64,000 nucleotides of DNA from contig NZ_JAMXBJ010000038.1 of assembly GCF_023913755.1 (NCBI RefSeq), positions 1 through 64,000 on the forward strand, given 5' to 3'. This stretch comes from Pseudarthrobacter cellobiosi. GTDB lineage: Bacteria; Actinomycetota; Actinomycetes; Actinomycetales; Micrococcaceae. Position numbers and translations under genes: made by a program. Of this stretch, positions 42,923 to 51,333 are shown in pieces. Every line of letters starts with the position of its first letter. The first letter of the stretch is position 1. The notes below the pieces were generated by a model, which searched no databases, had not been told where the DNA came from, and worked only from the letters and a program-made list of their open reading frames with translations.

Positions 42923-44737
42923 CTAGTCTTCGATCGTGGCGATGACGGCGCCGGCCGAAACCGTCTCACCGGCCACTGCGCTGAGTCCGGTGATGATGCC
43001 GGAACGGTGCGCGGTCAGGGGCTGTTCCATCTTCATCGCTTCGAGCACCACCACCAGGTCACCCTCGGACACAACGTCGCCGTTTGCCACGGCAACCTTG
43101 ACGATGGTGCCCTGCATCGGGGAGGTCAGCGCGTCGCCGGCGGCGGCCGCAGCCGCTCCGCCTGAACGGACGCGTTTCTTGGACTTGTTGGACTTCGCGC
43201 CGGCGGCGGAACCCGCCCCGATCGAACCAAGGGAGGCCGGCAGGATAACCTCGAGGCGCTTGCCACCCACTTCAACCACCACGCGCTGGCGTTCACCGGC
43301 GTCGCCACTGGCTTCAGCGGTTCCGTCCGGCGTCCAGGCGGGAATGTTGTTGACGAATTCGGTTTCAATCCAGCGGGTGTGGATGCTGAAAGGCCCCTCC
43401 GCGGGCGCAAAAGCGGGGTCCGAAACAACGGCGAGGTCGAACGGGATAACGGTGGGGATGCCCCCCACCACCATTTCCTCCAAGGCGCGCCGCGAACGCT
43501 GCAGGGCCTGGGCGCGGGTGGCGCCGGTGACGATCAGCTTGGAGAGCATCGAGTCGAAGTTGCCGCTGATAACATCGCCCTCCTCCACGCCGGAATCGAT
43601 CCGGATGCCGGGGCCTGTGGGGTTCTTCAGGGTGGTGATGGTGCCGGGGGCGGGCATGAAGTTGCGGCCCGGGTCCTCGCCGGTGATGCGGAATTCGAAC
43701 GAGTGTCCACGGACCTCGGGGTCGCCGTAGCCGAGCTCCTCGCCGCGGGCCAGCCGGAACTGTTCGCGGACCAGGTCAATGCCCGTGACCTCTTCGGAGA
43801 CGCAGTGCTCCACCTGCAGGCGGGTGTTGACCTCGAGGAAGGAGATGGTGCCGTCCTGGCCCACCAGGAACTCGCAGGTTCCGGCGCCCTGGTATCCGGC
43901 TTCCTTCAGGATGGCCTTGGAGGATTCGTACAGGCGGCGGTTCTGCTCTTCTGTGAGGAATGGGGCCGGTGCTTCTTCAACGAGCTTCTGGTTGCGGCGC
44001 TGCAGCGAGCAGTCACGCGTGGAGATGACAACGACGTTGCCGTGGGCGTCCGCGAGGCACTGTGTTTCGACGTGGCGCGGGGCGTCCAGGAAGCGTTCGA
44101 TGAAGCACTCGCCTCGGCCGAAGGCTGCGGTGGCCTCACGGACGGCAGACTCGAAGAGCTCCGGGATTTCTTCGCGGGTGCGGGCCACCTTGATGCCGCG
44201 GCCGCCGCCGCCGAAGGCTGCCTTGATGGCCACGGGCAGGCCGAACTTGTCTACGAACTCAAGGATTTCCTCGGCCGACTGCACAGGATCGGCGGTGCCG
44301 GGGACCTGGGGTGCGCCCACTTTCTCGGCGATGTGACGGGCCTGCACCTTGTCGCCGAGGGCGGAGATGGCCTCGGGGGACGGGCCGATCCAGGTGATGC
44401 CGGCCGCGATGACCTTGGCGGCGAACTCGGCGTTTTCGGCGAGGAAACCGTAACCGGGGTGGATGCCGTCGGCACCGGACTGGCGGGCAACGTCAATGAT
44501 CTTGTCCATCACCAGGTAGGACTCCGCGGCGGTGTTGCCACCCAGGGAGTAGGCCTCGTCGGCCAGCCTGACATGGAGCGCGTCGCGGTCCGGATCGGCG
44601 TAGACAGCCACGGAGGCAATGCCCTCGTCGCGTGCCGCGCGGATGATGCGCACTGCGATTTCGCCTCGGTTTGCGATCAGCACCTTGGTGAGGTTCGACT
44701 GCACGGGACTAGCGGACTGCTCCAAATTTGCTGACAA
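42923..44737 (-). CDS. acetyl/propionyl-CoA carboxylase alpha subunit (biotin carboxylase + BCCP)
   Basis: A 604-residue subunit that carboxylates biotin and carries it. The biotin carboxylase domain shows [17 protein letters not shown], the ATP-grasp loop [12 protein letters not shown], and [18 protein letters not shown]. The C-terminal carrier domain has the biotinyl lysine in [10 protein letters not shown] Lys/Ser/Gly-rich linker joins them. The TTG start has GGAGA upstream. Beta and epsilon subunits are 10 kb away. A TTGTAGG-N3-CCTACAA palindrome lies 92 bp upstream and recurs upstream of the beta subunit gene. The protein supplies malonyl- or methylmalonyl-CoA for lipid synthesis. Confidence 0.95.
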   Translation of the reverse strand: MSANLEQSASPVQSNLTKVLIANRGEIAVRIIRAARDEGIASVAVYADPDRDALHVRLADEAYSLGGNTAAESYLVMDKIIDVARQSGADGIHPGYGFLAENAEFAAKVIAAGITWIGPSPEAISALGDKVQARHIAEKVGAPQVPGTADPVQSAEEILEFVDKFGLPVAIKAAFGGGGRGIKVARTREEIPELFESAVREATAAFGRGECFIERFLDAPRHVETQCLADAHGNVVVISTRDCSLQRRNQKLVEEAPAPFLTEEQNRRLYESSKAILKEAGYQGAGTCEFLVGQDGTISFLEVNTRLQVEHCVSEEVTGIDLVREQFRLARGEELGYGDPEVRGHSFEFRITGEDPGRNFMPAPGTITTLKNPTGPGIRIDSGVEEGDVISGNFDSMLSKLIVTGATRAQALQRSRRALEEMVVGGIPTVIPFDLAVVSDPAFAPAEGPFSIHTRWIETEFVNNIPAWTPDGTAEASGDAGERQRVVVEVGGKRLEVILPASLGSIGAGSAAGAKSNKSKKRVRSGGAAAAAAGDALTSPMQGTIVKVAVANGDVVSEGDLVVVLEAMKMEQPLTAHRSGIITGLSAVAGETVSAGAVIATIED

Positions 44738-44828
44738 GGCGTCTCCTTCTTTCCTTCAGGGAGCCTAGCGCGATTTTGTGGGTTCCGCCGATGTTACTTG
44801 CGGTTTCCGCGTGTAAACGGGCGCGGCT

Positions 44829-44845
44829 TTGTAGGGAACCTACAA
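44829..44845. promoter_or_regulatory. palindrome upstream of the carboxylase alpha gene
   Basis: TTGTAGG-GAA-CCTACAA is a perfect palindrome with 7-bp arms. A close copy (14 of 17 bases) lies at 55023-55039 upstream of the carboxylase beta gene, so a shared regulator is likely. Confidence 0.65.
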
Positions 44846-44866
44846 TTGGTCGGAAAATCGCCGCAA

Positions 44867-45553
44867 TTATTCGGCGGACCACAGGTCCGTGATGCGTACG
44901 TTGGCGTGCCCGAGGAGACTGCGCAGCGTGGAGACTGACAGCCCGACGACGGCGTGCGGATCCCCGTCCACCTTCCGGATGAACGCCCCGCCCAGGCCGT
45001 CGATCGTAAAGGAGCCGGCGCAGTGCAGCGGTTCGCCCGTGGCGATGTACGCGTCGATCTCTTCCGGATCCATCTCGGTGAAGTGGACCTCGGCGGAGGC
45101 GACCGCCCCGAGCGTGGCGCCGGATCCCGGTGCCGTGCTGCCGCCGTCGGCCGCTGCGTCGGTGCCTATCTCGGCGGGCTCGTCATCGGCTGCCGTCGCG
45201 CGGCAGTCCACCAGCCAGTGCCCGGTGTGCAGGACACCGCTGTTGCCGCTCATCCGCAGCATCCGTTCGCGGGCGACGGCGGCCGTGTACGGTTTGCCGT
45301 GTGCCTCGCCGTCGAACTCGAAGATGGAGTCGCAGCCGATGACCAGCGCGCCCTCCGCTTCCGGCAACGCGGCCACCGCCTCGGCCTTGGCGCGGGCCAG
45401 CAGCAGCGCGGTATCGTGCGGATCCGTGACGCCGTAGTGGGCCTGGACCGCGTCCTCGTCCACGTCGGAGACCAGCACGGAGTGCCGGATGCCGGCGTCG
45501 GCCAGGAGCTTGGTGCGGGCGGGGGACTGAGAGGCGAGGATGAGGCGGGTCAC
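44867..45553 (-). CDS. maf: Maf-like nucleoside triphosphate pyrophosphatase
   Basis: A 228-residue house-cleaning enzyme that hydrolyses non-canonical nucleotides. It shows the LILASQSPARTKLL phosphate loop, the VIGCDSIFEFDG catalytic Asp segment, and the DPHAVVGLSVSTLRSLL end. An insertion of about 30 residues (near 118-148, rich in Ala, Asp and Gly) interrupts the usual VV..G strand. The GTG at 45553 is ten bases after the MmpL gene stop, so it likely ends the TetR-MmpL-maf unit. Confidence 0.93.
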   Translation of the reverse strand: MTRLILASQSPARTKLLADAGIRHSVLVSDVDEDAVQAHYGVTDPHDTALLLARAKAEAVAALPEAEGALVIGCDSIFEFDGEAHGKPYTAAVARERMLRMSGNSGVLHTGHWLVDCRATAADDEPAEIGTDAAADGGSTAPGSGATLGAVASAEVHFTEMDPEEIDAYIATGEPLHCAGSFTIDGLGGAFIRKVDGDPHAVVGLSVSTLRSLLGHANVRITDLWSAE

Positions 45554-45562
45554 CGTTTTAGC

Positions 45563-48088
45563 CTAGTGGACGGGCTCGGTCAGCTTCTGCGGCTCGTTTT
45601 CGCGGCGTTCCAGCCGGGCGCCCTCCACGTCCACGTCGGGCAGGATCCGGTCCAGCCACTTGGGCAGCCACCAGGTCTTTTCGCCCAGCAGGTACATCAC
45701 AGCCGGCACGATGGTCATGCGGACCACAAACGCGTCCAGCAGCACACCGAACGCCATGGCGAAGCCCAGCGGCCGGACCATGGTCAGGTGGCTGAAGATG
45801 AAGCCGGCGAACACGCTGACCATGATGATCGCGGCGGCGGTCACCACGGCGCCGGCGTGGGTGAAGCCGATGCGTACGGCCTTTTTGGCCGGGGCGCCGT
45901 GCATGTAGGACTCACGCATGCCGGAGGCGATGAACACCTGGTAGTCCATCGCCAGGCCGAACAGCACACCGATCAGGATGATCGGCAGGAAGCTCAGGAC
46001 CGCGCCGGGATTGGCGACGTCGAACACTCCCCCCAGCCAGCCCCACTGGTATACGGCCACCACCAGGCCGAAAGCGGCGGCCAGGGACAGCAGGAAACCG
46101 CCGGTTGCCAGGAGGGGAACCACAATGGAGCGGAATACCAGCAGCAGCAGGATGAGGGAAAGCCCGACGACGATCGCCAGGTACGGCGGCAGGGCGTCAC
46201 CGAGTTTTGTGGAGACGTCGATGTTGCCGGCGGTCTGCCCGGTCAGGCCGATGGTGACCCCCGTTTCGGCCTGGATCTGGGTGCCGCGTTCGCGGAGTTC
46301 GCTCACCACCTGCACCGTGCCGGCCTTGGCGGGCCCCTCTTCCGGGATGACCTGGAATACGGCGGTGCGGCGGTCTTCACTCAGTGCCACGGGCACTGTT
46401 GCCACCACGTTGTCCACGCCACGGATCAGGTCCGCGACGTCATACTGCAGTTCCTGGGCCCGGGTTTCGTCCAGTCCGGCCGGGAATTCACCCACTACCA
46501 CAATGGGTCCGGTGACGCCCTCGCCGAAGCTGCGGGCGGTGACGTCATAGGCCTGGTAGGCCTCGGAGTCCACCGGTTCGGAGCCGCCGTCGGGCAGTGC
46601 CAGCTGGAGCTGTGCGGCGGGCAGGGCCAGCGTTCCCAGCAGGAGTACGCCGGCGACGAGCGCCACAACCGGGTGCCGGGTGACCAGGCCGCCCCAGCCC
46701 TGGGTGCTCTTTTCCTCATCCTTGGCCTGGTCGGCAACCTCGTGGCCGGCCTCGGCGTTGTGGGCATCGGCCTTGGCCCAGGCCCGCCGGGAAATGATGC
46801 GCCGGCCGATCAGGGACAGCAGGGCCGGGGTCAGGGTGAGCGCCACCAGGACGGCCACCGCGACGGTGCCGGCTGCTGCCAGGCCCATCACGCTCAGGAA
46901 CGGCAGCCCGGGCACCACCAGGGCGGCCAGGGCAATGATGACCGTCAGGCCGGCAAAAAGCACGGCGTTGCCCGAGGTTCCGGTGGCGCGTGCCACGGAT
47001 TCCTCAGGATCCATGCCTGCAAGCAGCTGGGTCCGGTGCCGGTTGACGATGAACAGGGAGTAGTCGATGCCAACCGCGAGGCCCAGCATCAGGGCAAGCA
47101 TGGGGGAGATGGAGCTCATCTCGAAGGCGCCGGACAGTGCGAACGTGATGCCCACCCCGACACCGACGCCGATGACGGCCATCAGCAGCGGCAGACCCGC
47201 GGCGATGAGCGTGCCGAGCATCAGGATCAGGACCAGGGCCGCCACGCCGATGCCGATGATTTCGGCCGTGCCGAAGAGTTCTGAAATGTCTTCGGTGATT
47301 TCCTTGCTGGCCAGTGCCGTCACGCCCGCGGACGAAGTCTCATGCGCGATGTCCTGCACTTGCTGGCGCACCGCCGGGGTGAGGGCGTTGATGGAGGTGT
47401 TGAACTGCACCTGTGCCACGGCAGCCTGGCCGTCCGCCGAGACAAACCGGATCCCGCCGGATGCCTCCGCCTGCCGCTTGCCCAGATCGAGCTTGGCCTT
47501 GGCGGCCTCCCATTCCTGTGTGCCGGCGTCGAGCTGCGCCTGGCCCTGTGCCAGGGCGGCCTTCTGTGCTTCGAGCCGGGCCTCGATCATGGCTGCAGTT
47601 GCGCCGCCGGCAGCGAGCTGCTTCTCCGCGGCGTTCAGCTGCGCGGTGCCGGCGGCGAGCTCGGCACGTGAGGCATCCAGGCGGGCCTTGCCCGCGGCGA
47701 GCTGCTGCTCGCCGTCGGCGATGGCATGCCCGGCCTGGTCCAGCTGGGCCTGCGTGGCGAAGGGATCCACCGTGGCCTTGACGTCAGGCAGGTCACCAAG
47801 CTTGGTGAGGGCAGCCGTGACGGCGGCGCGGCTACCGTCAGTAAAACCGCCTTCCGGGGCTTCAAAGACGATCGTGGCAGAGCCGCCCGACGCTGCCGGC
47901 AGTTCCTGCTTCAGCTTGTCCGCGATCCGCTGTGTCTCAGTGCCCGGAATCTGGAAGTTATTGGACAGCGTGCCGTGGAAGGCGGCTGCTGAGCCGCCGA
48001 CGGCCACCAGCGCCGCGAGCCAGAGCGAAATGACCAGCCAGCGGTGGCGGTAGGAGAACTTGCCGAGGCGGTAGAGCAGCAGGGCCAT
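45563..48088 (-). CDS. MmpL family RND transporter
   Basis: An 841-residue inner-membrane exporter with about 12 helices in two MMPL halves, each preceded by an extracytoplasmic domain. The first external domain is largely a helical coiled coil (about residues 130-230) built of repeated LAAG...L elements, as in YhgE and other large RND-like proteins. Asp/Tyr motifs such as VGIDYSLFIVNRHRTQL and LFGLAMDYQVFIASGMRE mark the proton path. The start at 48088 is one base from the TetR stop. It is likely an efflux or lipid-export pump repressed by that TetR. Confidence 0.92.
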   Translation of the reverse strand: MALLLYRLGKFSYRHRWLVISLWLAALVAVGGSAAAFHGTLSNNFQIPGTETQRIADKLKQELPAASGGSATIVFEAPEGGFTDGSRAAVTAALTKLGDLPDVKATVDPFATQAQLDQAGHAIADGEQQLAAGKARLDASRAELAAGTAQLNAAEKQLAAGGATAAMIEARLEAQKAALAQGQAQLDAGTQEWEAAKAKLDLGKRQAEASGGIRFVSADGQAAVAQVQFNTSINALTPAVRQQVQDIAHETSSAGVTALASKEITEDISELFGTAEIIGIGVAALVLILMLGTLIAAGLPLLMAVIGVGVGVGITFALSGAFEMSSISPMLALMLGLAVGIDYSLFIVNRHRTQLLAGMDPEESVARATGTSGNAVLFAGLTVIIALAALVVPGLPFLSVMGLAAAGTVAVAVLVALTLTPALLSLIGRRIISRRAWAKADAHNAEAGHEVADQAKDEEKSTQGWGGLVTRHPVVALVAGVLLLGTLALPAAQLQLALPDGGSEPVDSEAYQAYDVTARSFGEGVTGPIVVVGEFPAGLDETRAQELQYDVADLIRGVDNVVATVPVALSEDRRTAVFQVIPEEGPAKAGTVQVVSELRERGTQIQAETGVTIGLTGQTAGNIDVSTKLGDALPPYLAIVVGLSLILLLLVFRSIVVPLLATGGFLLSLAAAFGLVVAVYQWGWLGGVFDVANPGAVLSFLPIILIGVLFGLAMDYQVFIASGMRESYMHGAPAKKAVRIGFTHAGAVVTAAAIIMVSVFAGFIFSHLTMVRPLGFAMAFGVLLDAFVVRMTIVPAVMYLLGEKTWWLPKWLDRILPDVDVEGARLERRENEPQKLTEPVH

Positions 48089-48089
48089 G

Positions 48090-48779
48090 TCAGAGCCGTT
48101 CTTTGTTGAGGTGGGTAGTGCCGGTTGTGGACGTCGCGGAGGGGCTGGCTGCCGGAACGGGGCTGCCGAAGCCGGAGCCGAGGTGGCCCATGGCGTCAAT
48201 GAGCAGTTGCCGGAGGACAGCGAGTGATGCGGGGGAGAGATCGGCGCCGCATCGGGCGAACCACACGTCCATGGCCGCCTTCCCGCAGGAGATGACGGAG
48301 CCTGCGAGGGAGCGCAGGTACAGTTCGTCGACGACGGCGCCCGGGGTTCCTGCGAAGCGCTCCCGGGCCGCGCTGATGATCTCTTCGGTGCAGTGGTCCC
48401 ACGCCTCAAGTTCGGACCGGGACAGGACCGCGTTGTCCTGGGTGAGGGTGAAGAGTTCAGCCAGCGGCGCCACCGTCATGGGGTCGGCCAGCTGCATCAG
48501 GGCCGCGCGCGCCGATTCGAGGATGGGCTCGTCGGCGGGCCGCTGCCGGAACTGCTGAAGGGCGTTGTCCAGGAACCCGTGCGTCATGGAGGCAAGTGCG
48601 GCCTCGGTGCTGCTGAAGTAGTTGAAGAAGGTGCGGCGCGAGATCCCGGCTGATTCGGCAATGTCTTCCACCGTGAAATTCCCGGGTCCCTGGGCGCGCA
48701 GCAGGGTCAGGGCGGCATCGGTGATGGCCTGGCGGGTGGCGGCTTTGTTCAGCTCACGGCGCGAGAGAAGTTCGGGCAT
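48090..48779 (-). CDS. TetR family repressor of the MmpL gene
   Basis: A 229-residue repressor. The HTH (FTVEDIAESAGISRRTFFNYFSS) is near residues 35-60, followed by the TetR_C helical domain with a long Ser/Thr/Pro-rich tail after residue 205. It is translated just ahead of the MmpL gene. A GTGCAA-GT-TTGCAC palindrome 14 bp upstream of the ATG is the likely operator, giving autoregulation. Its ligand is unknown. Confidence 0.92.
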   Translation of the reverse strand: MPELLSRRELNKAATRQAITDAALTLLRAQGPGNFTVEDIAESAGISRRTFFNYFSSTEAALASMTHGFLDNALQQFRQRPADEPILESARAALMQLADPMTVAPLAELFTLTQDNAVLSRSELEAWDHCTEEIISAARERFAGTPGAVVDELYLRSLAGSVISCGKAAMDVWFARCGADLSPASLAVLRQLLIDAMGHLGSGFGSPVPAASPSATSTTGTTHLNKERL

Positions 48780-48792
48780 GAAATTACACTAC

Positions 48793-48806
48793 GTGCAAGT
48801 TTGCAC
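48793..48806. promoter_or_regulatory. predicted operator of the TetR-MmpL unit
   Basis: GTGCAA-GT-TTGCAC is a perfect palindrome overlapping the region between the TetR start (48779) and the divergent secreted protein gene. A second half-site, GCGCAA, follows at 48811. Confidence 0.55.
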
Positions 48807-48939
48807 GCCGCGCAAGTTGATTCACAGGAAGATGAAAGGTTCCCGACAGCTGAGCCTGAACCTGCCGCCGAAGACTGGAAGAGTCCCGTCTGGGACACCT
48901 TCACCAGCCGTCACCGGACGGCAGATCCAGGAGACAAGA

Positions 48940-49518
48940 ATGGTACGCACAAAGAGAATTGCCCTTGGCCTCACGGCCACCGCGGTGGCCCTTGGCGCCG
49001 GGATCGGCGTCGCAGGCATGGCGTCCGCAACCACGACGCCGACGCCCACCCCCAGCGCCAGCTCAAGCGCCTCAGCCGACGGGAGCACCGGAACTGCCCC
49101 AGCTGAAGGGAAGGGCATGCGGGGTGGCCATTGCCACGGCGGCTTCCGCGGCGTGGACGCCGCGGCACTGGCTACCAAGCTCGGGGTGGACGAGGCCAAG
49201 GTGACGGAGGCCCTGAAGGCCTACCGCGAGGCCAACAAGTCCACCACCCCGCCGGCCGACGGAACTGAAGGAACCCGGCCGGACCCGGCCGCGAAGCAGG
49301 CTGAACTCGCGAAGTCCCTCGCGGCGACGCTCGGCATCGACGAGGCCAAGGTCACGGCGGCGCTTGAAGAGCTGCGCACCGCCGAACAGGCAGATCGCGC
49401 CGCGGCTCTGAAGACCCGCCTGGACCAGGCCGTCACCGACGGCAAGCTGACCCAGGCCGAGGCCGACGCCGTGACCAAGGCGGTCCAGAACGGAGTCATC
49501 GGAGGTGGCGGCCGCTAA
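48940..49518 (+). CDS. secreted helical repeat protein
   Basis: A 192-residue protein with a signal peptide (basic start, hydrophobic core, cleavage near ASA at about 30), then a Pro/Thr/Ser-rich linker and the His/Gly/Cys-containing GMRGGHCHGGFRG. The rest is helical. Two similar segments, LATKLGVDEAKVTEALKAYR and LAATLGIDEAKVTAALEELR, are followed by a DGKLTQAEADAVTKA end like DUF2680-type repeats. The ATG has AGGAGA upstream. It diverges from the TetR gene. No function is assigned; the single His-Cys patch could bind metal. Confidence 0.82.
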   Translation: MVRTKRIALGLTATAVALGAGIGVAGMASATTTPTPTPSASSSASADGSTGTAPAEGKGMRGGHCHGGFRGVDAAALATKLGVDEAKVTEALKAYREANKSTTPPADGTEGTRPDPAAKQAELAKSLAATLGIDEAKVTAALEELRTAEQADRAAALKTRLDQAVTDGKLTQAEADAVTKAVQNGVIGGGGR

Positions 49519-49553
49519 CAAGAGGCCGGGCTGAGCGAAACCCGGCACCGAAC

Positions 49554-49592
49554 AGGAGAAGTCCCCGGGAGCACTTCCCGGGGACTTCTCCT
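49554..49592. terminator. strong terminator
   Basis: AGGAGAAGTCCCCGGGA (49554-49570) and TCCCGGGGACTTCTCCT (49576-49592) form a perfect 17-bp stem with a 5-base loop. It is bidirectional between the secreted protein and symporter genes. Confidence 0.9.
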
Positions 49593-49613
49593 CTTTGCTG
49601 TTCGAGCCGTGCG

Positions 49614-51077
49614 TCAGGCCTTCGCGTCGGCCAGTTCGCGTCCGGCTTCCGGAGAGTCAGTACCTCCGGCGATGGCGGAAGGATCCGCAGCGGAGGAGTC
49701 GGCGTCGTCGTCCACAAACGGAGTGCCGTTGCGGGGTGCGTTGTAGAGCGCCTCGTCGAGCATGCCCTGCCGCTTGGCCACGATGGTGGGCACGAGGGCC
49801 TGACCCGCGACGTTGACCGCGGTGCGCCCCATGTCCAGGATGGGGTCCACCGCGAGCAGGAGTCCGACGCCGGCCAGGGGCAGTCCCAGCGTGGAGAGCG
49901 TCAGGGTGAGCATCACCACGGCGCCGGTGGTGCCGGCCGTTGCGGCGGAACCGAGGACCGAGACGAGGGCGATGAGGAGGTAGTGGCTGACGTCCAGCTG
50001 GACGCCGAAGAACTGGGCCACGAAGATGGCCGAGATCGCGGGGTAGATCGCGGCGCAGCCGTCCATCTTGGTGGTGGCGCCCAGGGGCACGGCGAAGGAA
50101 GCGTAGGCGCGGGGAACGCCGAGGCTGCGTTCCGTGACGCGCTGGGTCAGCGGCAGGGTTCCGATCGAGGAGCGGGACACAAACGCGAGCTGCACGGCGG
50201 GCCAGACCCCGGAGAAGTACCGCTTCACGGACAGGCCGTGCGAGCGGATCAGCGTCGGGTAAACCACAAACAGCACCAGGGCCAGGCCCACATAGATGGC
50301 GAACGTGAACTTGCCGAGCGCGCCGATGGTGTCCCAGCCGTACACGGCCGCGGCGTTGCCGATCAGGCCCACCGTGCCGAGCGGGGCGATGCGGATGATC
50401 CACCAGAGGACCTTCTGGATAACGGCCAGCGCCGACGCGTTGAGGTTCAGGAACGGCTCGGCAGCCTTGCCGACCTTGAGGGCGGCAACGCCGACGGCGA
50501 TGGCAATCACCAGGATCTGGAGCACGTTGAAGCTGATGGAGGTGCTGACTGTGGTGGCCGCGGTGGCGCTTTCAGTCACGGTGGAGGTGGCACCCAGTCC
50601 GAGGAAGTTCTTGGGGAACAGCCCGATCAGGAAGGACCACCAGTCACCGGACTTGCCGGCGTACTTGGCCTCCTGGGTGATGCCGGTGTTGGCGCCGGGC
50701 TGCAGGAGCACGCCGAGGCCGATGCCGATCACGACGGCGATCAGGGAGGTGATGGCGAACCACAGCAGGGTGTTCCAGGCCAGCTTCGCGGCGTTGGAGA
50801 CCTGGCGCAGGTTCGAGATCGAGCTCACCACGGCCGTGAAGATCAGCGGAACTACCGCGGTCTGCAGCAGCGAAACGTAGCTGGAGCCAATGGTCTGCAG
50901 CGTGGCGCCGAGGCCGTTGGGGGCCTCCTTGGTGCTGCCTGTGTACTTGGCCAGCAGGCCGAGGCCCAGGCCCACAATGAGGGCGGCGATGATCTGGAAA
51001 CCGAACGAGCCAGCCCACTTGGGCAGCTGGAAGCCGGTCTTTCCTGCGGATTCGGGGGTGCGGGTTTGAGTGCTCAC
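49614..51077 (-). CDS. dicarboxylate/amino acid:cation symporter (DAACS family)
   Basis: A 487-residue membrane transporter with about eight helices and two re-entrant loops. The serine-rich hairpin reads FVSRSSIGTLPLTQR, followed by VPLGATTKMDGCAAIYPAISAIFVAQ, a binding-site segment with NMDG replaced by KMDG. These proteins move glutamate, aspartate or C4-dicarboxylates with sodium or protons. The C-terminal tail is acidic and cytoplasmic. The GTG at 51077 has no strong ribosome binding site. The substrate is not fixed by sequence. Confidence 0.9.
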   Translation of the reverse strand: MSTQTRTPESAGKTGFQLPKWAGSFGFQIIAALIVGLGLGLLAKYTGSTKEAPNGLGATLQTIGSSYVSLLQTAVVPLIFTAVVSSISNLRQVSNAAKLAWNTLLWFAITSLIAVVIGIGLGVLLQPGANTGITQEAKYAGKSGDWWSFLIGLFPKNFLGLGATSTVTESATAATTVSTSISFNVLQILVIAIAVGVAALKVGKAAEPFLNLNASALAVIQKVLWWIIRIAPLGTVGLIGNAAAVYGWDTIGALGKFTFAIYVGLALVLFVVYPTLIRSHGLSVKRYFSGVWPAVQLAFVSRSSIGTLPLTQRVTERSLGVPRAYASFAVPLGATTKMDGCAAIYPAISAIFVAQFFGVQLDVSHYLLIALVSVLGSAATAGTTGAVVMLTLTLSTLGLPLAGVGLLLAVDPILDMGRTAVNVAGQALVPTIVAKRQGMLDEALYNAPRNGTPFVDDDADSSAADPSAIAGGTDSPEAGRELADAKA

Positions 51078-51333
51078 CAGAACACGCTAGGCCCGGGTTT
51101 CTTATCACGGCGAACAGATGTTGAGAAATGTTACGCCGCAGCCTCGCCACAATAAGCCAAGAATCCCGCAAATCCGGCGTCCCACAAGGCAATTGTGAAG
51201 TTATTCCCGCGCCGGATGTGGCAAACGTCTCGCACTCAGGGGGCCGGAGGGGGCGCATCCGGCAGCGTGCGTCAGAGCGACGAAGGAGCAGCACGCCGAG
51301 GATGTGGCCCCTCCGGGCCCATCCCGGGTGGAC
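51078..51333. other. 256-bp gap without a gene
   Basis: No credible gene, hairpin or repeat was found in this region; it probably holds the symporter promoter and the 3 prime end of the DUF885 transcript. Confidence 0.5.

Noticed and set aside
44954..47284. Long plus-strand frame across maf and the MmpL gene
   Set aside because: It crosses two genes on the other strand and is His/Gln/Gly-rich, as expected of a shadow frame.
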